A stretch of 64,000 bases of DNA, from positions 620,001 to 684,000 of the forward strand of contig NZ_JADQDO010000002.1 of NCBI RefSeq assembly GCF_015694465.1, read 5' to 3'. Shown piece by piece: positions 19,005-28,720 of this stretch. Position 1 is the stretch's first letter. Each line of letters opens with the position of its first letter. The notes under the pieces are model-generated. The model ran no database searches, was not told where the DNA came from, and worked only from the letters and a program-made list of their open reading frames with translations. This DNA comes from Microvirga alba (lineage in GTDB: Bacteria; Pseudomonadota; Alphaproteobacteria; Rhizobiales; Beijerinckiaceae). Both the position numbers and the translations under genes were made by a program.

Positions 19005-19865
19005 TTACGCGGCAACCGCCGGGGTCTTGGTGAGGAGGCGCGCGAGCCGCGCGACGGTGGCTTTAAGCTCGTGGCGATGCACGACCATGTCGACCATGCC
19101 GTGGTCCTTCAGATATTCGGAGCGCTGGAAGCCGTCGGGCAGCTTCTCGCGAATGGTCTGCTCGATCACGCGCGGGCCGGCAAAGCCGATGAGCGCACCG
19201 GGCTCGGCGATGTGGACATCCCCCAGCATGGCATAGGACGCGGTGACGCCGCCCGTGGTCGGATTGGTGAGCACGACGATGTAAGGCAGCTTCGCCTCGC
19301 GCAGCCGGCGGATCGAGATCGTCGTGCGGGGCATCTGCATGAGCGAGAGAATGCCTTCCTGCATCCGCGCGCCGCCCGAAGCGGTGAAGACGACATAGGG
19401 CGTCTTCTTCTCGATGGCCGTCTCAGCGCCCTTGATGAACGCTTCGCCCGCTGCCGTGCCGAGCGAGCCCGTGATGAACCCCAGATCCTGAACGGCAATC
19501 GTCATCGGCACGCTCTCGACCCGGCCATAGCCGACCTTGAACGCGTCCTGCATGCCGGTCTGCGCGCGGGCGTCCTTCAGGCGGTCGACGTAACGCTTGC
19601 TGTCACGGAATTTCAACGGGTCGATGGCGACTTCCGGCAGGGCCACATCGAGCCAGGTGCCGCCGTCGAACATCAGGCCGAGGCGCTGGGCCGCCGAAAC
19701 ACGCATGTGGTGGTTGGAGCCGGGAATGACCCACTGGTTCGCCTCCACGTCCTTGTGGAACACGACCTGACCCGTTTCCGGGCACTTGATCCAGAGGTTG
19801 TCCGGCGTCTCGCGCTTGAAGAGCGTCTTGATCTTCGGGCGGACGACTTCGGAAATCCAGTTCAT
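19005..19865 (-). CDS. accD: Acetyl-CoA carboxylase carboxyltransferase subunit beta
   Basis: The beta subunit of the carboxyltransferase that moves carboxyl from biotin to acetyl-CoA, the first step of fatty acid synthesis. 286 residues. The catalytic core is intact: [33 protein letters not shown] and [12 protein letters not shown]. The N-terminal zinc ribbon is not: Escherichia coli AccD has four cysteines there, whereas this protein has a single cysteine (residue 28, KCPETG) and [11 protein letters not shown] where the second CxxC would be. The same loss is known in related rhizobial AccD proteins. The gene lies between trpA and folC on the minus strand. Confidence 0.97.
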   Translation of the reverse strand: MNWISEVVRPKIKTLFKRETPDNLWIKCPETGQVVFHKDVEANQWVIPGSNHHMRVSAAQRLGLMFDGGTWLDVALPEVAIDPLKFRDSKRYVDRLKDARAQTGMQDAFKVGYGRVESVPMTIAVQDLGFITGSLGTAAGEAFIKGAETAIEKKTPYVVFTASGGARMQEGILSLMQMPRTTISIRRLREAKLPYIVVLTNPTTGGVTASYAMLGDVHIAEPGALIGFAGPRVIEQTIREKLPDGFQRSEYLKDHGMVDMVVHRHELKATVARLARLLTKTPAVAA

Positions 19866-19902
19866 GATTCTTAACCTTTCTGCTTCCGGAACGCGCCGGA
19901 GC

Positions 19903-20015
19903 CCTCATCCTGAGGAGGCGCATCGCGCCGTCTCGAAGGACGAGGGCGTCTCCACGCCCTCTGGAACCGCATCCTGACCTTCCGAGACGCCGCTTCGCGG
20001 CCCCTCAGGATGAGG
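19903..20015. repeat. Dispersed intergenic palindrome, copy 1
   Basis: About 113 bases beginning CCTCATCCTGAGGAG and ending CCCCTCAGGATGAGG, with an inner pair based on GTCTCGAAGGA and CCTTCCGAGACG. It fills the trpA-accD gap. Two further copies are at 34156-34259 and 42247-42353. It can fold into a long hairpin when transcribed. There is no coding capacity and no flanking duplication was identified by eye. Confidence 0.8.
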
Positions 20016-20028
20016 ATGCTTGTGTTTT

Positions 20029-20868
20029 TCAGGCCGCCGCCCGCTTCGACACGGACCGCACGCCTTCGCTCAATTCCTTCACCAATGTGGTGACGGCCTC
20101 GACCGAGCGCGAGGTGGCGCGCTCTTGCGGGTCGAGCGTGCCTTTCAGGGCATCGATCAGCGCCGAGCCGACCACAACCCCATCGGCGCCCTTGGCGATG
20201 GCCGCCGCATGCGCCCCGTTCTTCACGCCGAAGCCCACCACGACGGGAAGCGGCGTGTGCCGCTTGATGCGCTCCACCGCCGTGGAGACCTTGCCGAAGT
20301 CGGGGGTCGCCGCGCCGGTGATGCCGGTGATGGAAACGTAATAAACGAACCCGGCCGTATTGGCGAGCACTGCCGGAAGCCGCTTGTCGTCGGTCGTCGG
20401 CGTGGCGAGGCGGATGAAGGCGAGCCCCGCGCTCAAGGCCGGCAGGCACAACTCATCGTCCTCTTCCGGCGGCAGATCGACCACGATCAGGCCGTCGACG
20501 CCCGCCTCCTTGGCGTCTTTCAGGAAGCGGTCCACGCCATAGACGTAGATCGGGTTGAAATAGCCCATGAGAATGATCGGCGTGTCGGAATCTTCCCTAC
20601 GGAAGCGGCGGACCAGATCGAGGGTCTTGATGGTGTTCTGGCCGCCTTTAAGCGAACGCAGGCCCGCCGCCTGGATCGCCGGGCCGTCGGCCATGGGATC
20701 GGTAAACGGCATGCCGAACTCGACGATATCGGCGCCTGCCTTCGGCAGGTTCCGCATGATCTCGAACGAAGTCTCGAGATCCGGGTCCCCGGCCATGACA
20801 TAGGTGACGAGAGCGGCGCGGCCTTCCGCGCGGCACTTTTCAAAACGGGCTTCGATGCGCTGTGTCAT
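20029..20868 (-). CDS. trpA: Tryptophan synthase alpha subunit
   Basis: Cleaves indole-3-glycerol phosphate to indole, which passes to TrpB. 279 residues. Catalytic Glu50 (DIVEFGMPF) and Asp61 ([10 protein letters not shown]) match Escherichia coli Glu49 and Asp60; [10 protein letters not shown] and the phosphate-binding [10 protein letters not shown] and GSALID loops are present. The start MTQRIEARF at 20868 is the family-typical one; an ATG four codons upstream is possible and neither has a strong Shine-Dalgarno sequence. Unlike the usual trpF-trpB-trpA run, trpB lies nearly 1 kb upstream beyond an opposite-strand ATPase gene, so trpA must have its own promoter. Confidence 0.97.
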   Translation of the reverse strand: MTQRIEARFEKCRAEGRAALVTYVMAGDPDLETSFEIMRNLPKAGADIVEFGMPFTDPMADGPAIQAAGLRSLKGGQNTIKTLDLVRRFRREDSDTPIILMGYFNPIYVYGVDRFLKDAKEAGVDGLIVVDLPPEEDDELCLPALSAGLAFIRLATPTTDDKRLPAVLANTAGFVYYVSITGITGAATPDFGKVSTAVERIKRHTPLPVVVGFGVKNGAHAAAIAKGADGVVVGSALIDALKGTLDPQERATSRSVEAVTTLVKELSEGVRSVSKRAAA

Positions 20869-20920
20869 GGGTGGTGCCATAGCACGGGAATGGCGAGATG
20901 TGGACAGTGATCTCACATGG

Positions 20921-20954
20921 CGGTTATGAGATTGAGATATCATTTCGATAACCG
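20921..20954. promoter_or_regulatory. Imperfect dyad between trpA and the divergent ATPase gene
   Basis: CGGTTAT and ATAACCG form outer 7-base arms over 34 bases, with partial symmetry (TGA-N4-TCA) at the centre. It lies 52 bases upstream of trpA and 30 bases upstream of the ATPase start, where it could act on both promoters. No regulator is encoded beside it. Confidence 0.4.
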
Positions 20955-20984
20955 TTCCTTGGCAGGAACCGCAGGGCAAATCCC

Positions 20985-21755
20985 ATGGCGAAGACCGGCG
21001 CTCAGATGACGACGATGCGCGCTCCGTACCTGAGGCGTGTGTGGTGGGATGAAAACCGCGTCGTCGATAAGTCGACCTATCCCTTTTGCCTGCCGATCTT
21101 CCAACGGGGAGATTTCTCAATCGATTTCGACGGCGCGGTGACGATCATCGTGGGGGAAAACGGGGCGGGCAAGTCCACCCTCCTGGAGGGAATTGCCGCC
21201 CTTGCCGGTTATGACGAAGCCGGCGGCGGAAAGGGATACAGGCCGGTCGATCATTCGCAAGCCGTTGAAGCCATGGGCGGACAATTGGCGCAGGCCCTTC
21301 GCGGAGGGTGGCTGCCGAAGGTGACGAAGGGCTGGTTCTTCAAGGCCGAAAGCTTCTTCTCGGTTTCCCCCTATCTTGATCAGGCCGCGACGGAATCGGG
21401 CGGAGCAGGGCCTGATTTCCTATCGCACTCGCATGGCGAAGGCTTCCTGCGATTTTTCGAGGAGCGCTGTAAGGCCCAAGGCCTTTACATCTTCGACGAG
21501 CCCGAATCAGCCTTGTCTCCGGCACGCCAGATCGAATTTCTCAAGCTGCTGCGCCGGATGGACGGCTCCGGATTCTGTCAGGTCATCATGGCAACGCACT
21601 CGCCCATCTTGATGGCCTATCCGGGCGCGCGTCTCCTCGGTCTCTCAAAGTACGGCTTGGAGCCGATCACGTTGGAGCAGACGCAGCATTTCCGGCTGTT
21701 GAGGGAATTTTGCCTCGATCCGGAATTGTTCATCGAGACCATGATGGACGACTGA
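20985..21755 (+). CDS. Solo ABC-type ATPase (AAA_21/COG3910-like)
   Basis: A 256-residue soluble ATPase with a full set of ABC/SMC-type motifs: Walker A GENGAGKS (57-64), the signature-like [12 protein letters not shown], Walker [10 protein letters not shown] followed by an ALSPARQ D-loop, and the switch histidine in MATHSPIL. Its layout matches predicted ATPases of the COG3910 type, which have no membrane partner and no known substrate. It is the only plus-strand gene in a 16-kb minus-strand block and lies between trpB and trpA, suggesting insertion into an ancestral trpFBA run. Its base composition does not look different by eye. No partner nuclease is adjacent, so an OLD-like defence role is not supported. 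Confidence 0.85.
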   Translation: MAKTGAQMTTMRAPYLRRVWWDENRVVDKSTYPFCLPIFQRGDFSIDFDGAVTIIVGENGAGKSTLLEGIAALAGYDEAGGGKGYRPVDHSQAVEAMGGQLAQALRGGWLPKVTKGWFFKAESFFSVSPYLDQAATESGGAGPDFLSHSHGEGFLRFFEERCKAQGLYIFDEPESALSPARQIEFLKLLRRMDGSGFCQVIMATHSPILMAYPGARLLGLSKYGLEPITLEQTQHFRLLREFCLDPELFIETMMDD

Positions 21756-21768
21756 TGAAGGCTTCCTC

Positions 21769-21791
21769 ACCTCTCCCGCGGGGGGAGAGGT
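21769..21791. terminator. Convergent hairpin between the ATPase gene and trpB
   Basis: Perfect 9-base arms ACCTCTCCC and GGGAGAGGT with a 5-base loop, between two convergent stops. A short A-run follows. It resembles the dispersed hairpin at 61594-61614 (CCCTCCCC arms), so it may be a repeat used as a terminator. Confidence 0.5.
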
Positions 21792-21803
21792 AAAAGTTCC
21801 GCC

Positions 21804-23021
21804 TCAGATCTTCGCCCCCAGAATCTCCGCAATCTGCGGAATATCCTTGTCGCCGCGGCCGCTGATGTTGACGACCATCAGGTGATCCTTCGGCTTCGTG
21901 GGCGCGAGGTCCATGACCTTGGCGAGCGCATGGCTCGGCTCGAGCGCCGGGAGGATGCCCTCGAGCTTCGAGCAGAGCTGGAAGGCGGCCAAAGCCTCGT
22001 CGTCCGTGGCCGAGATGTAGTTCACGCGGCCCACATCGTGGAGCCACGCGTGTTCCGGGCCGATGCCGGGATAGTCGAGACCGGCCGAGATCGAGTGCGC
22101 GTCCTGGATCTGCCCGTCCTCGTTCATGAGGAGATAGGTGCGGTTGCCGTGCAGCACGCCGGGGCGACCGCCGGAGAGGGACGCGGCGTGGAGCTTGTCG
22201 AGGCCATGGCCCGCCGCTTCGACGCCATAGATCTCGATGCCACGATCATCGAGGAAGGGATGGAACAGGCCGATGGCGTTCGAGCCGCCGCCGATGCAGG
22301 CGACGAGGGAATCCGGCAGGCGGCCTTCGGCCTGCATCATCTGCACGCGGGTCTCGTTGCCGATGACGCATTGGAAATCGCGCACCATGGCCGGATAAGG
22401 ATGCGGACCCGCCACCGTGCCGATGCAGTAGAACGTGTCCGCGACATTGGTGACCCAATCGCGCAGCGCCTCGTTCATGGCGTCCTTCAAGGTCTTGGTG
22501 CCGGATTGCACCGGCACGACCTCGGCCCCGAGCATCTTCATGCGGAAGACGTTGGGCTTTTGCCGTTCCACATCGACCGCGCCCATATAGACGATGCACT
22601 CAAGGCCGAAGCGCGCGCACAGCGTGGCGGTCGCGACGCCGTGCTGGCCCGCGCCGGTTTCCGCGATGATGCGCTTCTTGCCCATGCGGCGGGCCAAAAG
22701 AATCTGGCCCAGCACGTTGTTCACCTTATGCGCGCCGGTATGGTTCAGCTCTTCGCGCTTGAAGTAGATCTTGGCTCCACCGAGATGTTCGGTCATGCGC
22801 TCGGCGAAATAGAGCGGGCTCGGGCGGCCAATGTAATGGGCCATGTAGGAATCCATATCCGCCTTGAAGGACGGATCGGCCTTGGCCTCGTCATAGGCCT
22901 TTTCCAATTCCAGGATGTTCGGCATCAGCGTTTCGGCGACGAAGCGCCCGCCGAACATGCCGAAGTGCCCGCGCTCATCGGGGCCGGTGCGGAAGGAATT
23001 GGGTTGAGCCGGAGCTGACAC
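21804..23021 (-). CDS. trpB: Tryptophan synthase beta chain
   Basis: Pyridoxal-phosphate enzyme that condenses indole with serine to make tryptophan. 405 residues. PLP-binding Lys99 is in [12 protein letters not shown], the phosphate loop [10 protein letters not shown] is present, and GGRFVAETL marks the N-terminus. The start codon is GTG at 23021 with an upstream AAGG; the protein length fits. It follows trpF by 11 bases (trpF-trpB operon). The usual next gene, trpA, is displaced by an opposite-strand ATPase gene. Confidence 0.98.
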   Translation of the reverse strand: MSAPAQPNSFRTGPDERGHFGMFGGRFVAETLMPNILELEKAYDEAKADPSFKADMDSYMAHYIGRPSPLYFAERMTEHLGGAKIYFKREELNHTGAHKVNNVLGQILLARRMGKKRIIAETGAGQHGVATATLCARFGLECIVYMGAVDVERQKPNVFRMKMLGAEVVPVQSGTKTLKDAMNEALRDWVTNVADTFYCIGTVAGPHPYPAMVRDFQCVIGNETRVQMMQAEGRLPDSLVACIGGGSNAIGLFHPFLDDRGIEIYGVEAAGHGLDKLHAASLSGGRPGVLHGNRTYLLMNEDGQIQDAHSISAGLDYPGIGPEHAWLHDVGRVNYISATDDEALAAFQLCSKLEGILPALEPSHALAKVMDLAPTKPKDHLMVVNISGRGDKDIPQIAEILGAKI

Positions 23022-23032
23022 GGTTCTTCGCC

Positions 23033-23695
23033 TTACAATACGGGCACGGCAAACGCGGCCCTTGCGGCCTTCACGAAGGCCTCGATTTTAACCGGGTCTT
23101 TGACACCCGGTTTGATTTCCACACCCGACGATACGTCGACGGCGCGAGCCCTGGTGAGCCTGATCGCCTCCGCCACGTTGCCGGGGTTGAGCCCTCCTGA
23201 CAACATGAAGGAGAGGCGGGGGTCAAGCCCGGTGAGGAGCCGCCAGTCGAAGGGCAACCCGTTGCCGCCGGGCAGAGCCTCCGCAATCGGCGGCGGCTTG
23301 GCGTCGAGAAGGAAATGGTCGGCGATGTCGGAATAGGCGTCGAGCACCGCAAGATCGGCGGCTTCAGCGATGCCGAAGACCTTCATGACCGGCCGCCCGA
23401 ACCGCGCACGGATGGCGGCGACGCGCTCCGGCGTCTCATGACCATGCAGCTGCAACAGGTCAGGGGCGAGCGCCTCGACGGCATCGGCGATGGCCACGTC
23501 GTCCGCATCGACCAGCAGAACCACCCGTTGCGCCCGGCCTTTCGCCTGCGCGGAGAGTTTTTGACCGAGAGCGAGATCCACATGGCGCGGGCTTTTGGCA
23601 AAGCGCACGAACCCGACGAGATCCGCACCGGCCTGCAAGGCGGCGTCGAGGGTCTCGGGCGTGGAGAGCCCGCAGATCTTGACCAGATGATTCAT
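23033..23695 (-). CDS. trpF: Phosphoribosylanthranilate isomerase
   Basis: Amadori rearrangement of N-(5-phosphoribosyl)anthranilate in tryptophan synthesis. 220 residues, a TIM barrel. Catalytic Cys8 (KICGLS) and Asp131 (FLLDAKPP) are in place; LQLHGHE and [11 protein letters not shown] complete the signature. It follows the ornithine-cyclodeaminase-family gene by nine bases and precedes trpB by 11 bases, so these three minus-strand genes are probably co-transcribed. Confidence 0.97.
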   Translation of the reverse strand: MNHLVKICGLSTPETLDAALQAGADLVGFVRFAKSPRHVDLALGQKLSAQAKGRAQRVVLLVDADDVAIADAVEALAPDLLQLHGHETPERVAAIRARFGRPVMKVFGIAEAADLAVLDAYSDIADHFLLDAKPPPIAEALPGGNGLPFDWRLLTGLDPRLSFMLSGGLNPGNVAEAIRLTRARAVDVSSGVEIKPGVKDPVKIEAFVKAARAAFAVPVL

Positions 23696-23704
23696 GGCCC
23701 AATG

Positions 23705-24652
23705 CTACGATGATTGCGGCAGGGCGCGCCAGACCAGCATCGCCGCAGCCAGGTCTTCAAGGGCCGTGCCCACGGACTTGAACAGGGTGATCGCCTCGTC
23801 GCTGCGCGCAACGGGCTTGCGGCAGAGATCGAAGAGATCGCCCTTCACATGGCTCTCGGGGATCGCGCCGCCCTGAAGGGCCAGCGCCACGTCGCCGCCC
23901 TCGCTCTTCGCGGCCTGGGTGTCGATATAGACTTCAGAGCGCCGCACCGCTTCGTCGTCGGATTCGCGCATGTTGAGATTGAACGCCCCGACGAGATCGA
24001 GATGCGCGCCGGGTTTCAGCCACGCGCCCTTGACGATGGGATCGGATGACAGCGTCGCGCAGGAGACGATGTCCGCCTGGCGCACCGCCTGTTCGAGGTC
24101 GGTCACGGCGGTGACGGGCAGCCCTTCCGCCCGCAGTTCCGCCGCCACGCTCTCGGCGCGTTCAGGCCGGTGGTTCCACAGCGAAACCTCGCGAATCGGG
24201 CGCTGGCTTGTGTGCGCGCGGATGAGGAAGGGGGCGAGCGCGCCCGCGCCGACCATCACCATGCGGCTTGCATCTTTCCGCGCCAGAAACCGGGCCGCCA
24301 GCGCCGAGGCGGCGGCCGTGCGCCACGCGGTCAGGCGCGTGCCGTCGAGCCCCGCGAGGGGCGCGCCCGTCGCGCCGTCCATCAGCAGATAGGTGCCGAG
24401 CACGCTGGGAAGGTTCTTCGCCCCGTTGTCCGGAAAGACGGTGACGATTTTCACGCCGAGGAAGCCATCCGCCATGGCGGAGCCGGTCCAGGCCGGCATC
24501 AGCAGGAGGGTCCCATGGGCGCCGGACCGCTCGATCTCATGGTGATGGCGAACCGGGGTCACGACTTCGCTGCGAAAGGCATCCGCCAGGGCGTCGATCA
24601 GAGTGGGGAAGGTGAGAACCCGATCGATTTCGGCGGAGGTAATGACGCGCAT
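23705..24652 (-). CDS. Ornithine cyclodeaminase/mu-crystallin family dehydrogenase
   Basis: A 315-residue NAD(P)-dependent enzyme of the ornithine cyclodeaminase/alanine dehydrogenase/mu-crystallin family. The Rossmann loop is VMVGAGALAPFL, and the conserved substrate-side segments GFLGVKIVTVFPDN, LDGTRLTAWRTAAASALAA and VGAFNLNMRESDDE are all present. Family members make proline from ornithine, alanine from pyruvate, or reduce cyclic ketimines, so the substrate is not assigned. It is tightly linked to trpF (nine bases) but has no known role in tryptophan synthesis; co-transcription may be incidental. Confidence 0.9.
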   Translation of the reverse strand: MRVITSAEIDRVLTFPTLIDALADAFRSEVVTPVRHHHEIERSGAHGTLLLMPAWTGSAMADGFLGVKIVTVFPDNGAKNLPSVLGTYLLMDGATGAPLAGLDGTRLTAWRTAAASALAARFLARKDASRMVMVGAGALAPFLIRAHTSQRPIREVSLWNHRPERAESVAAELRAEGLPVTAVTDLEQAVRQADIVSCATLSSDPIVKGAWLKPGAHLDLVGAFNLNMRESDDEAVRRSEVYIDTQAAKSEGGDVALALQGGAIPESHVKGDLFDLCRKPVARSDEAITLFKSVGTALEDLAAAMLVWRALPQSS

Positions 24653-24707
24653 GATGCTCTTTGACGGTTCTGTTTCGGAAGGCGGAAGGAAGCGCCGGAT
24701 CGAACCC

Positions 24708-25058
24708 CTAGAAAGTCGGGGGCTGCGAAGGCGGCAAGGAAGCCGGCAGGACCGGCATCGGGGTCTGCGCGCGCAGGCGCTCGGCCTCGTCCCGAAGCCG
24801 GGACACTTCGCGCTTGAACTGGCGGCGGGCGCGGCGGTGCTTGCCTTGCGCGATCCATGTCGCCGTGCCGCCGATCAGGACGCCGATGGCGACGGCGGCG
24901 AAGATCACGGCGAAAAGCGGCACCTGCACCGCGAATTCCGGCGCATCCTGCGAGAAGGGGTCAAGGGAAAGCGTGACCACGCCACGGTTCGCAACCGCGA
25001 GCAGGACGATCAGAATCGCGACGGGAAGAAGAACCAGCGCCTTGAGAAAGCGAATCAC
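24708..25058 (-). CDS. lapA: LapA-domain (DUF1049) inner-membrane protein
   Basis: A 116-residue protein with two membrane helices (about residues 7-25 and 46-68), a short periplasmic loop and a charged cytoplasmic coiled-coil tail ending in a proline-rich stretch. This is the LapA/YciS layout; in Escherichia coli the protein works with LapB in controlling lipopolysaccharide synthesis through LpxC. No lapB is adjacent. The start codon is GTG at 25058 with AGAGG upstream. It lies 55 bases upstream of the ornithine-cyclodeaminase-family gene and 150 bases downstream of ihfB. Confidence 0.85.
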   Translation of the reverse strand: MIRFLKALVLLPVAILIVLLAVANRGVVTLSLDPFSQDAPEFAVQVPLFAVIFAAVAIGVLIGGTATWIAQGKHRRARRQFKREVSRLRDEAERLRAQTPMPVLPASLPPSQPPTF

Positions 25059-25208
25059 GCGCGCCTCTTTTCAGTTCGGAGCATGTCTTTTGCCGAGCGG
25101 AGATCGATTCGCCGGCAGGAGACACGCGATTGTCCAACCATTTAGGACTCGGTCCCACGAATCCGAAACCGGCTTCGGAATCAGCATCCACTTTCGAGGA
25201 CAAACGGT

Positions 25209-25520
25209 CTAGCGGGCGGCGGCGGCCTTCAGGGGCTCGGGCGAAGCGTTGAGGCGCTGGCGCATTTCCTTGCCGGTCTTGAAGACGGGTACGACCTTCT
25301 CCGAAATCGAGACCGATTCGCCGGTGCGCGGATTGCGACCGGTGCGGGCGTCCCGCTTCTTGACCGAGAACGCGCCGAAGCCACGCAGCTCCACCCGGTC
25401 GCCTCTCGCTAGGGCATCGGCGACGGTGTCGAGAATCGCGTTCACGATGTTCTCGACGTCGCGCTGATACAAATGCGGATTCTGCTCAGCGATCTTGAGC
25501 ACCAGTTCTGATTTGATCAT
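25209..25520 (-). CDS. ihfB: Integration host factor subunit beta
   Basis: Small DNA-bending protein that pairs with IhfA. 103 residues. The HU/IHF fold is obvious: [55 protein letters not shown] with the DNA-intercalating proline arm, and [15 protein letters not shown]. The YQRDVE and RGFGAF wording distinguishes beta from alpha. The short Ala-rich tail after LNAS is variable in the family. It follows sppA by 26 bases and lies downstream of rpsA, the same order as in many Proteobacteria. Confidence 0.97.
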   Translation of the reverse strand: MIKSELVLKIAEQNPHLYQRDVENIVNAILDTVADALARGDRVELRGFGAFSVKKRDARTGRNPRTGESVSISEKVVPVFKTGKEMRQRLNASPEPLKAAAAR

Positions 25521-25546
25521 GTAACGGTTATCTGTTTGACGCTGCT

Positions 25547-26512
25547 TTATTTTTCCGAAGGTTGCCAGACAGCCAGAAGACCGTCAAGTTGTCCGCCCTG
25601 CGCACTCGTGGAGGCGCGACGGAACGCTGCGGCAGCTCCCTCGAAGCCGAGCAGATCGGCACCGGTCGCGGCGGCCGCGAAGATCGAGAAGCCCGGGCCA
25701 CCGGTCTGCCTCCACTCGCGCACCGGCAAGTTCTTGCGCACGCCCTTTTCCTGTTCGAGCCAGGCGATCGCGTCCCGCTCGGTGCCGAGCTTGTCGACGA
25801 GCTTCAAGGGTACGCCCTGGCGGCCGCTGAAAATCTGGCCGGTGGAGGCGGCGGCCAGCTCGCCGTCGCTCAAATGCCGCCGCTCGCGCACCAGGCCCTT
25901 GAACCAGTCATAGGTGTCGTTGACCACCTGCTGCAACGCCGCGCGGGCCTCCGGGCTGGTGGGATTGAAGCCGCTCGGCTCGGCCTTCAGGGGCGAGGAT
26001 TTCACCGCCTCCACCTTCACGCCGATATTGCCCAGAAGCTGAGAGACGTCCGGATACTGGAACAGCACGCCGATGGAGCCCACCAGCGATGTCTCGCGGG
26101 CGACGATGTGGTCGGCTGCGATGGCGGTGATGTAGCCGCCCGAAGCCGCCGTGCCGTCCACGAAGGTCACGACCGGCTTCCGCTCGGCGAGCCTGCGGAT
26201 GTTCCGGTAAAGCTCTTCGGAGCCGGTGGTGGTGCCGCCGGGGCTGTTGATCGAAATCACGACGCCCGACACCGAGGGAGCCCGGCCGACCCGGTCCATG
26301 AGATCGGCGAGGCGCTGGCTGCCCGCGATGAAACCATTGATGGAGACACGCGCCACATGGGCCTCTCCCGGGACAAACCCCGCCCGGTCTGCGGCCGAGT
26401 AGCCGAGAGCAAGGACGGCCGCGATCAGGCCCAGAAGGCCGGCCACGCGCCAGAACGTGAGCTTGCGGCGCAACCGGCGGCGATCGGCAATGACTTCAGC
26501 ATCAACGGACAT
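25547..26512 (-). CDS. sppA: Signal peptide peptidase SppA (short form)
   Basis: Membrane-anchored serine protease that degrades cleaved signal peptides. The 321-residue length fits the single-domain (36K-type) form. A membrane anchor (about 21-41) precedes the protease domain. The Ser/Lys dyad is Ser124 in [11 protein letters not shown] and Lys176 in [16 protein letters not shown] supplies the oxyanion strand. It is located between rpsA and ihfB on the minus strand, a common arrangement in Alphaproteobacteria. Confidence 0.95.
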   Translation of the reverse strand: MSVDAEVIADRRRLRRKLTFWRVAGLLGLIAAVLALGYSAADRAGFVPGEAHVARVSINGFIAGSQRLADLMDRVGRAPSVSGVVISINSPGGTTTGSEELYRNIRRLAERKPVVTFVDGTAASGGYITAIAADHIVARETSLVGSIGVLFQYPDVSQLLGNIGVKVEAVKSSPLKAEPSGFNPTSPEARAALQQVVNDTYDWFKGLVRERRHLSDGELAAASTGQIFSGRQGVPLKLVDKLGTERDAIAWLEQEKGVRKNLPVREWRQTGGPGFSIFAAAATGADLLGFEGAAAAFRRASTSAQGGQLDGLLAVWQPSEK

Positions 26513-26644
26513 GAAATTCGGCTCTAATCTCTTGTTACCACATGTTCTTTTCGAAAAAGGCGGTGCCGCCCTTCCGGATCATGCCCAGGCTTGTGAAGGG
26601 GCACCCTATGGCGAACGCAGATAGGGCGGCAAGGCATCCAGCCA

Positions 26645-26677
26645 ACAAAAAACCCGCGCGAGGGACCCGCGCGGGTT
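26645..26677 (-). terminator. Rho-independent terminator of rpsA
   Basis: Perfect 10-base arms AACCCGCGCG and CGCGCGGGTT with a 7-base loop, followed on the minus strand by six T residues. It lies 44 bases past the rpsA stop and separates rpsA from sppA, so sppA-ihfB need their own promoter. Confidence 0.9.
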
Positions 26678-26720
26678 CTTGAAGAGAGGAGACCCCGGAC
26701 CGAAGTCCGGGATCGCCTGA

Positions 26721-28418
26721 TTACTTCTTGTCTTTGGCCTTGAGGGCAGCACCCAGGATGTCGCCGAGCGACGCGCCCGAATCGGCCGAGCCGTACTGCG
26801 CCATGGCTTCCTTCTCCTCAGCGACCTCGAGGGCCTTGACGGAGACGGTCACGCGGCGAGCCTTGCGGTCGAACTGGGTGACGCGGGCATCGAGCTTCTC
26901 ACCGGCAGCGAAACGCTCGGGGCGCTGGTCGGCGCGGTCACGGGCGAGTTCGTTGCGCTTGATGAAGGTGGAGAGATCGGTATCGACGATCTTCACCTCC
27001 AGGCCGCCGTCCTTCACCTCGAGAACCTCGCAGGTGACGATCTGGCCCTTCTTGATCTCGCCGGCTTCCGCGAAGGGGTCGCCCGCAAGCTGCTTGATGC
27101 CGAGCGAGATGCGCTCCTTCTCGACGTCGACGTCGAGAACCTGGGCGCGCACGATATCGCCCTTCTTGAAGTCGTCGATGACCTGCTCGCCCGGACGGTT
27201 CCAGTCGAGGTCCGAGAGGTGGACCATGCCGTCGACGTCGTTCTCGAGACCGATGAACAGACCGAATTCGGTCTTGTTCTTGACCTCGCCTTCGACTTCC
27301 GAACCGACCGGGTGCTTCTCGGCGAAGGCATCCCACGGATTCTGCAGGGTCTGCTTGAGACCGAGCGAGATGCGGCGCTTCACCTGATCGACTTCGAGGA
27401 TCACGACCTCAACCTCTTGCGAGGTGGAGATGATCTTGCCCGGATGGACGTTCTTCTTCGTCCAGGACATCTCGGAGACGTGGATCAGGCCTTCGATGCC
27501 CGGCTCGAGCTCGACGAACGCACCGTAATCGGTGATGTTCGTGACACGGCCCTTGAGCTTGGCGTTGACCGGGTAGCGGGCGGCGATGCCCTCCCACGGA
27601 TCGGCCAGGAGCTGCTTGATGCCGAGCGAGATGCGGTGCGTCTCGTGGTTGATCTTGATGATCTTGACCTTGACCGTCTGGCCGATGGTTACGACCTCGG
27701 ACGGGTGGTTCACGCGGCGCCATGCCATGTCGGTGACGTGCAGCAGGCCGTCGATGCCGCCGAGATCAACGAACGCACCGTATTCGGTGATGTTCTTGAC
27801 CACGCCGTCGATGACCTGACCCTCTTCGAGGTTGGCCACGAGCTCGGAGCGCTGCTCGGCGCGGCTCTCTTCGAGAACCGTGCGGCGCGACACGACGATG
27901 TTGCCGCGGCGGCGATCCATCTTGAGGATCTGGAACGGCTGAGCCACGCCCATGAGCGGGGTGACGTCGCGCACCGGACGGATGTCGACCTGGCTGCGCG
28001 GCAGGAACGCCACGGCGCCGTCGAGATCGACGGTGTAGCCGCCCTTGACCTGGTTGAAGATGACGCCGTTGACGCGCTCTTGAGCCTCGAAGGCCTTCTC
28101 GAGCTTGACCCACGACTCTTCGCGGCGAGCCTTGTCGCGCGAGATGACGGCTTCGCCCAGCGCGTTTTCGATGCGCTCGACGTAAACCTCGACCTCATCG
28201 CCGACCTTCAGTTCACGGTCGCGGTTGGGGCCGGCAAATTCCTTGAGGGCGACGCGTCCCTCGGTCTTCGCGCCGATGTCGATGACCGCGACGTCTTTCT
28301 CGATCGCGACCACTTTGCCCTTCACGACCGAGCCTTCGCTGATCTCGTTCGTACGGAAGGATTCTTCGAGCAGGGCCGCGAAGTCTTCACGGCTCGGCTG
28401 TTGCATAGCTACGGACAT
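26721..28418 (-). CDS. rpsA: 30S ribosomal protein S1
   Basis: Ribosomal protein that binds mRNA leaders and helps initiation. 565 residues with six S1 domains, visible as repeats of the pattern D-Y-GAFV-L-GI-GL-H-S-E/D-M (for example ITEYGAFVDLGGIDGLLHVTDM and its later variants). The C-terminal domain ends in a charged tail with AALKAKDKK. The ATG at 28418 is preceded by AGGAGA at ideal spacing; an in-frame codon at 28439 would swallow that site. The gene often lies downstream of cmk; here no cmk is present upstream, and a 302-base gap precedes it. Confidence 0.98.
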   Translation of the reverse strand: MSVAMQQPSREDFAALLEESFRTNEISEGSVVKGKVVAIEKDVAVIDIGAKTEGRVALKEFAGPNRDRELKVGDEVEVYVERIENALGEAVISRDKARREESWVKLEKAFEAQERVNGVIFNQVKGGYTVDLDGAVAFLPRSQVDIRPVRDVTPLMGVAQPFQILKMDRRRGNIVVSRRTVLEESRAEQRSELVANLEEGQVIDGVVKNITEYGAFVDLGGIDGLLHVTDMAWRRVNHPSEVVTIGQTVKVKIIKINHETHRISLGIKQLLADPWEGIAARYPVNAKLKGRVTNITDYGAFVELEPGIEGLIHVSEMSWTKKNVHPGKIISTSQEVEVVILEVDQVKRRISLGLKQTLQNPWDAFAEKHPVGSEVEGEVKNKTEFGLFIGLENDVDGMVHLSDLDWNRPGEQVIDDFKKGDIVRAQVLDVDVEKERISLGIKQLAGDPFAEAGEIKKGQIVTCEVLEVKDGGLEVKIVDTDLSTFIKRNELARDRADQRPERFAAGEKLDARVTQFDRKARRVTVSVKALEVAEEKEAMAQYGSADSGASLGDILGAALKAKDKK

Positions 28419-28720
28419 AGGTTCTCCTGAATGGCCCAATTTCTAAGGGGCAACGCCGGCGGCTCGTGTTACGGATCGCCTCCACCCGCCGCTGCCAGGG
28501 ACGCCCCTTGAGGGCCATGTCACAAGGCATACCGCTTCAAAAAAGCGGGCCGGCGTATCATCGACGGATGGAAACGCTTTACCCGAAAGGACGTCGGCTT
28601 AAACGCCACAAGGGCACGCTTGCGCGCACCCCATCTGCACCGTCTTGACCGGCGTCTTCTCGGATAAGACGCTCATTTAGTGCACTTTGCCGTGGGAAAC
28701 AAGCTTTTCGCAGAGCCGGA
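28419..28720. other. 302-base gap upstream of rpsA
   Basis: Holds the rpsA leader and promoter by position. A weak hairpin based on GCGTCTT and AAGACGC lies at about 28651-28671. No coding frame, RNA gene or repeat was recognised. The long leader could serve S1 autoregulation, which is known in other bacteria, but no specific structure could be drawn with confidence. Confidence 0.5.

Noticed and set aside
20985..21755. OLD-type or Gabija-type defence gene
   Set aside because: Only an ATPase domain is present, with no Toprim nuclease domain and no UvrD-like or nuclease partner beside it.
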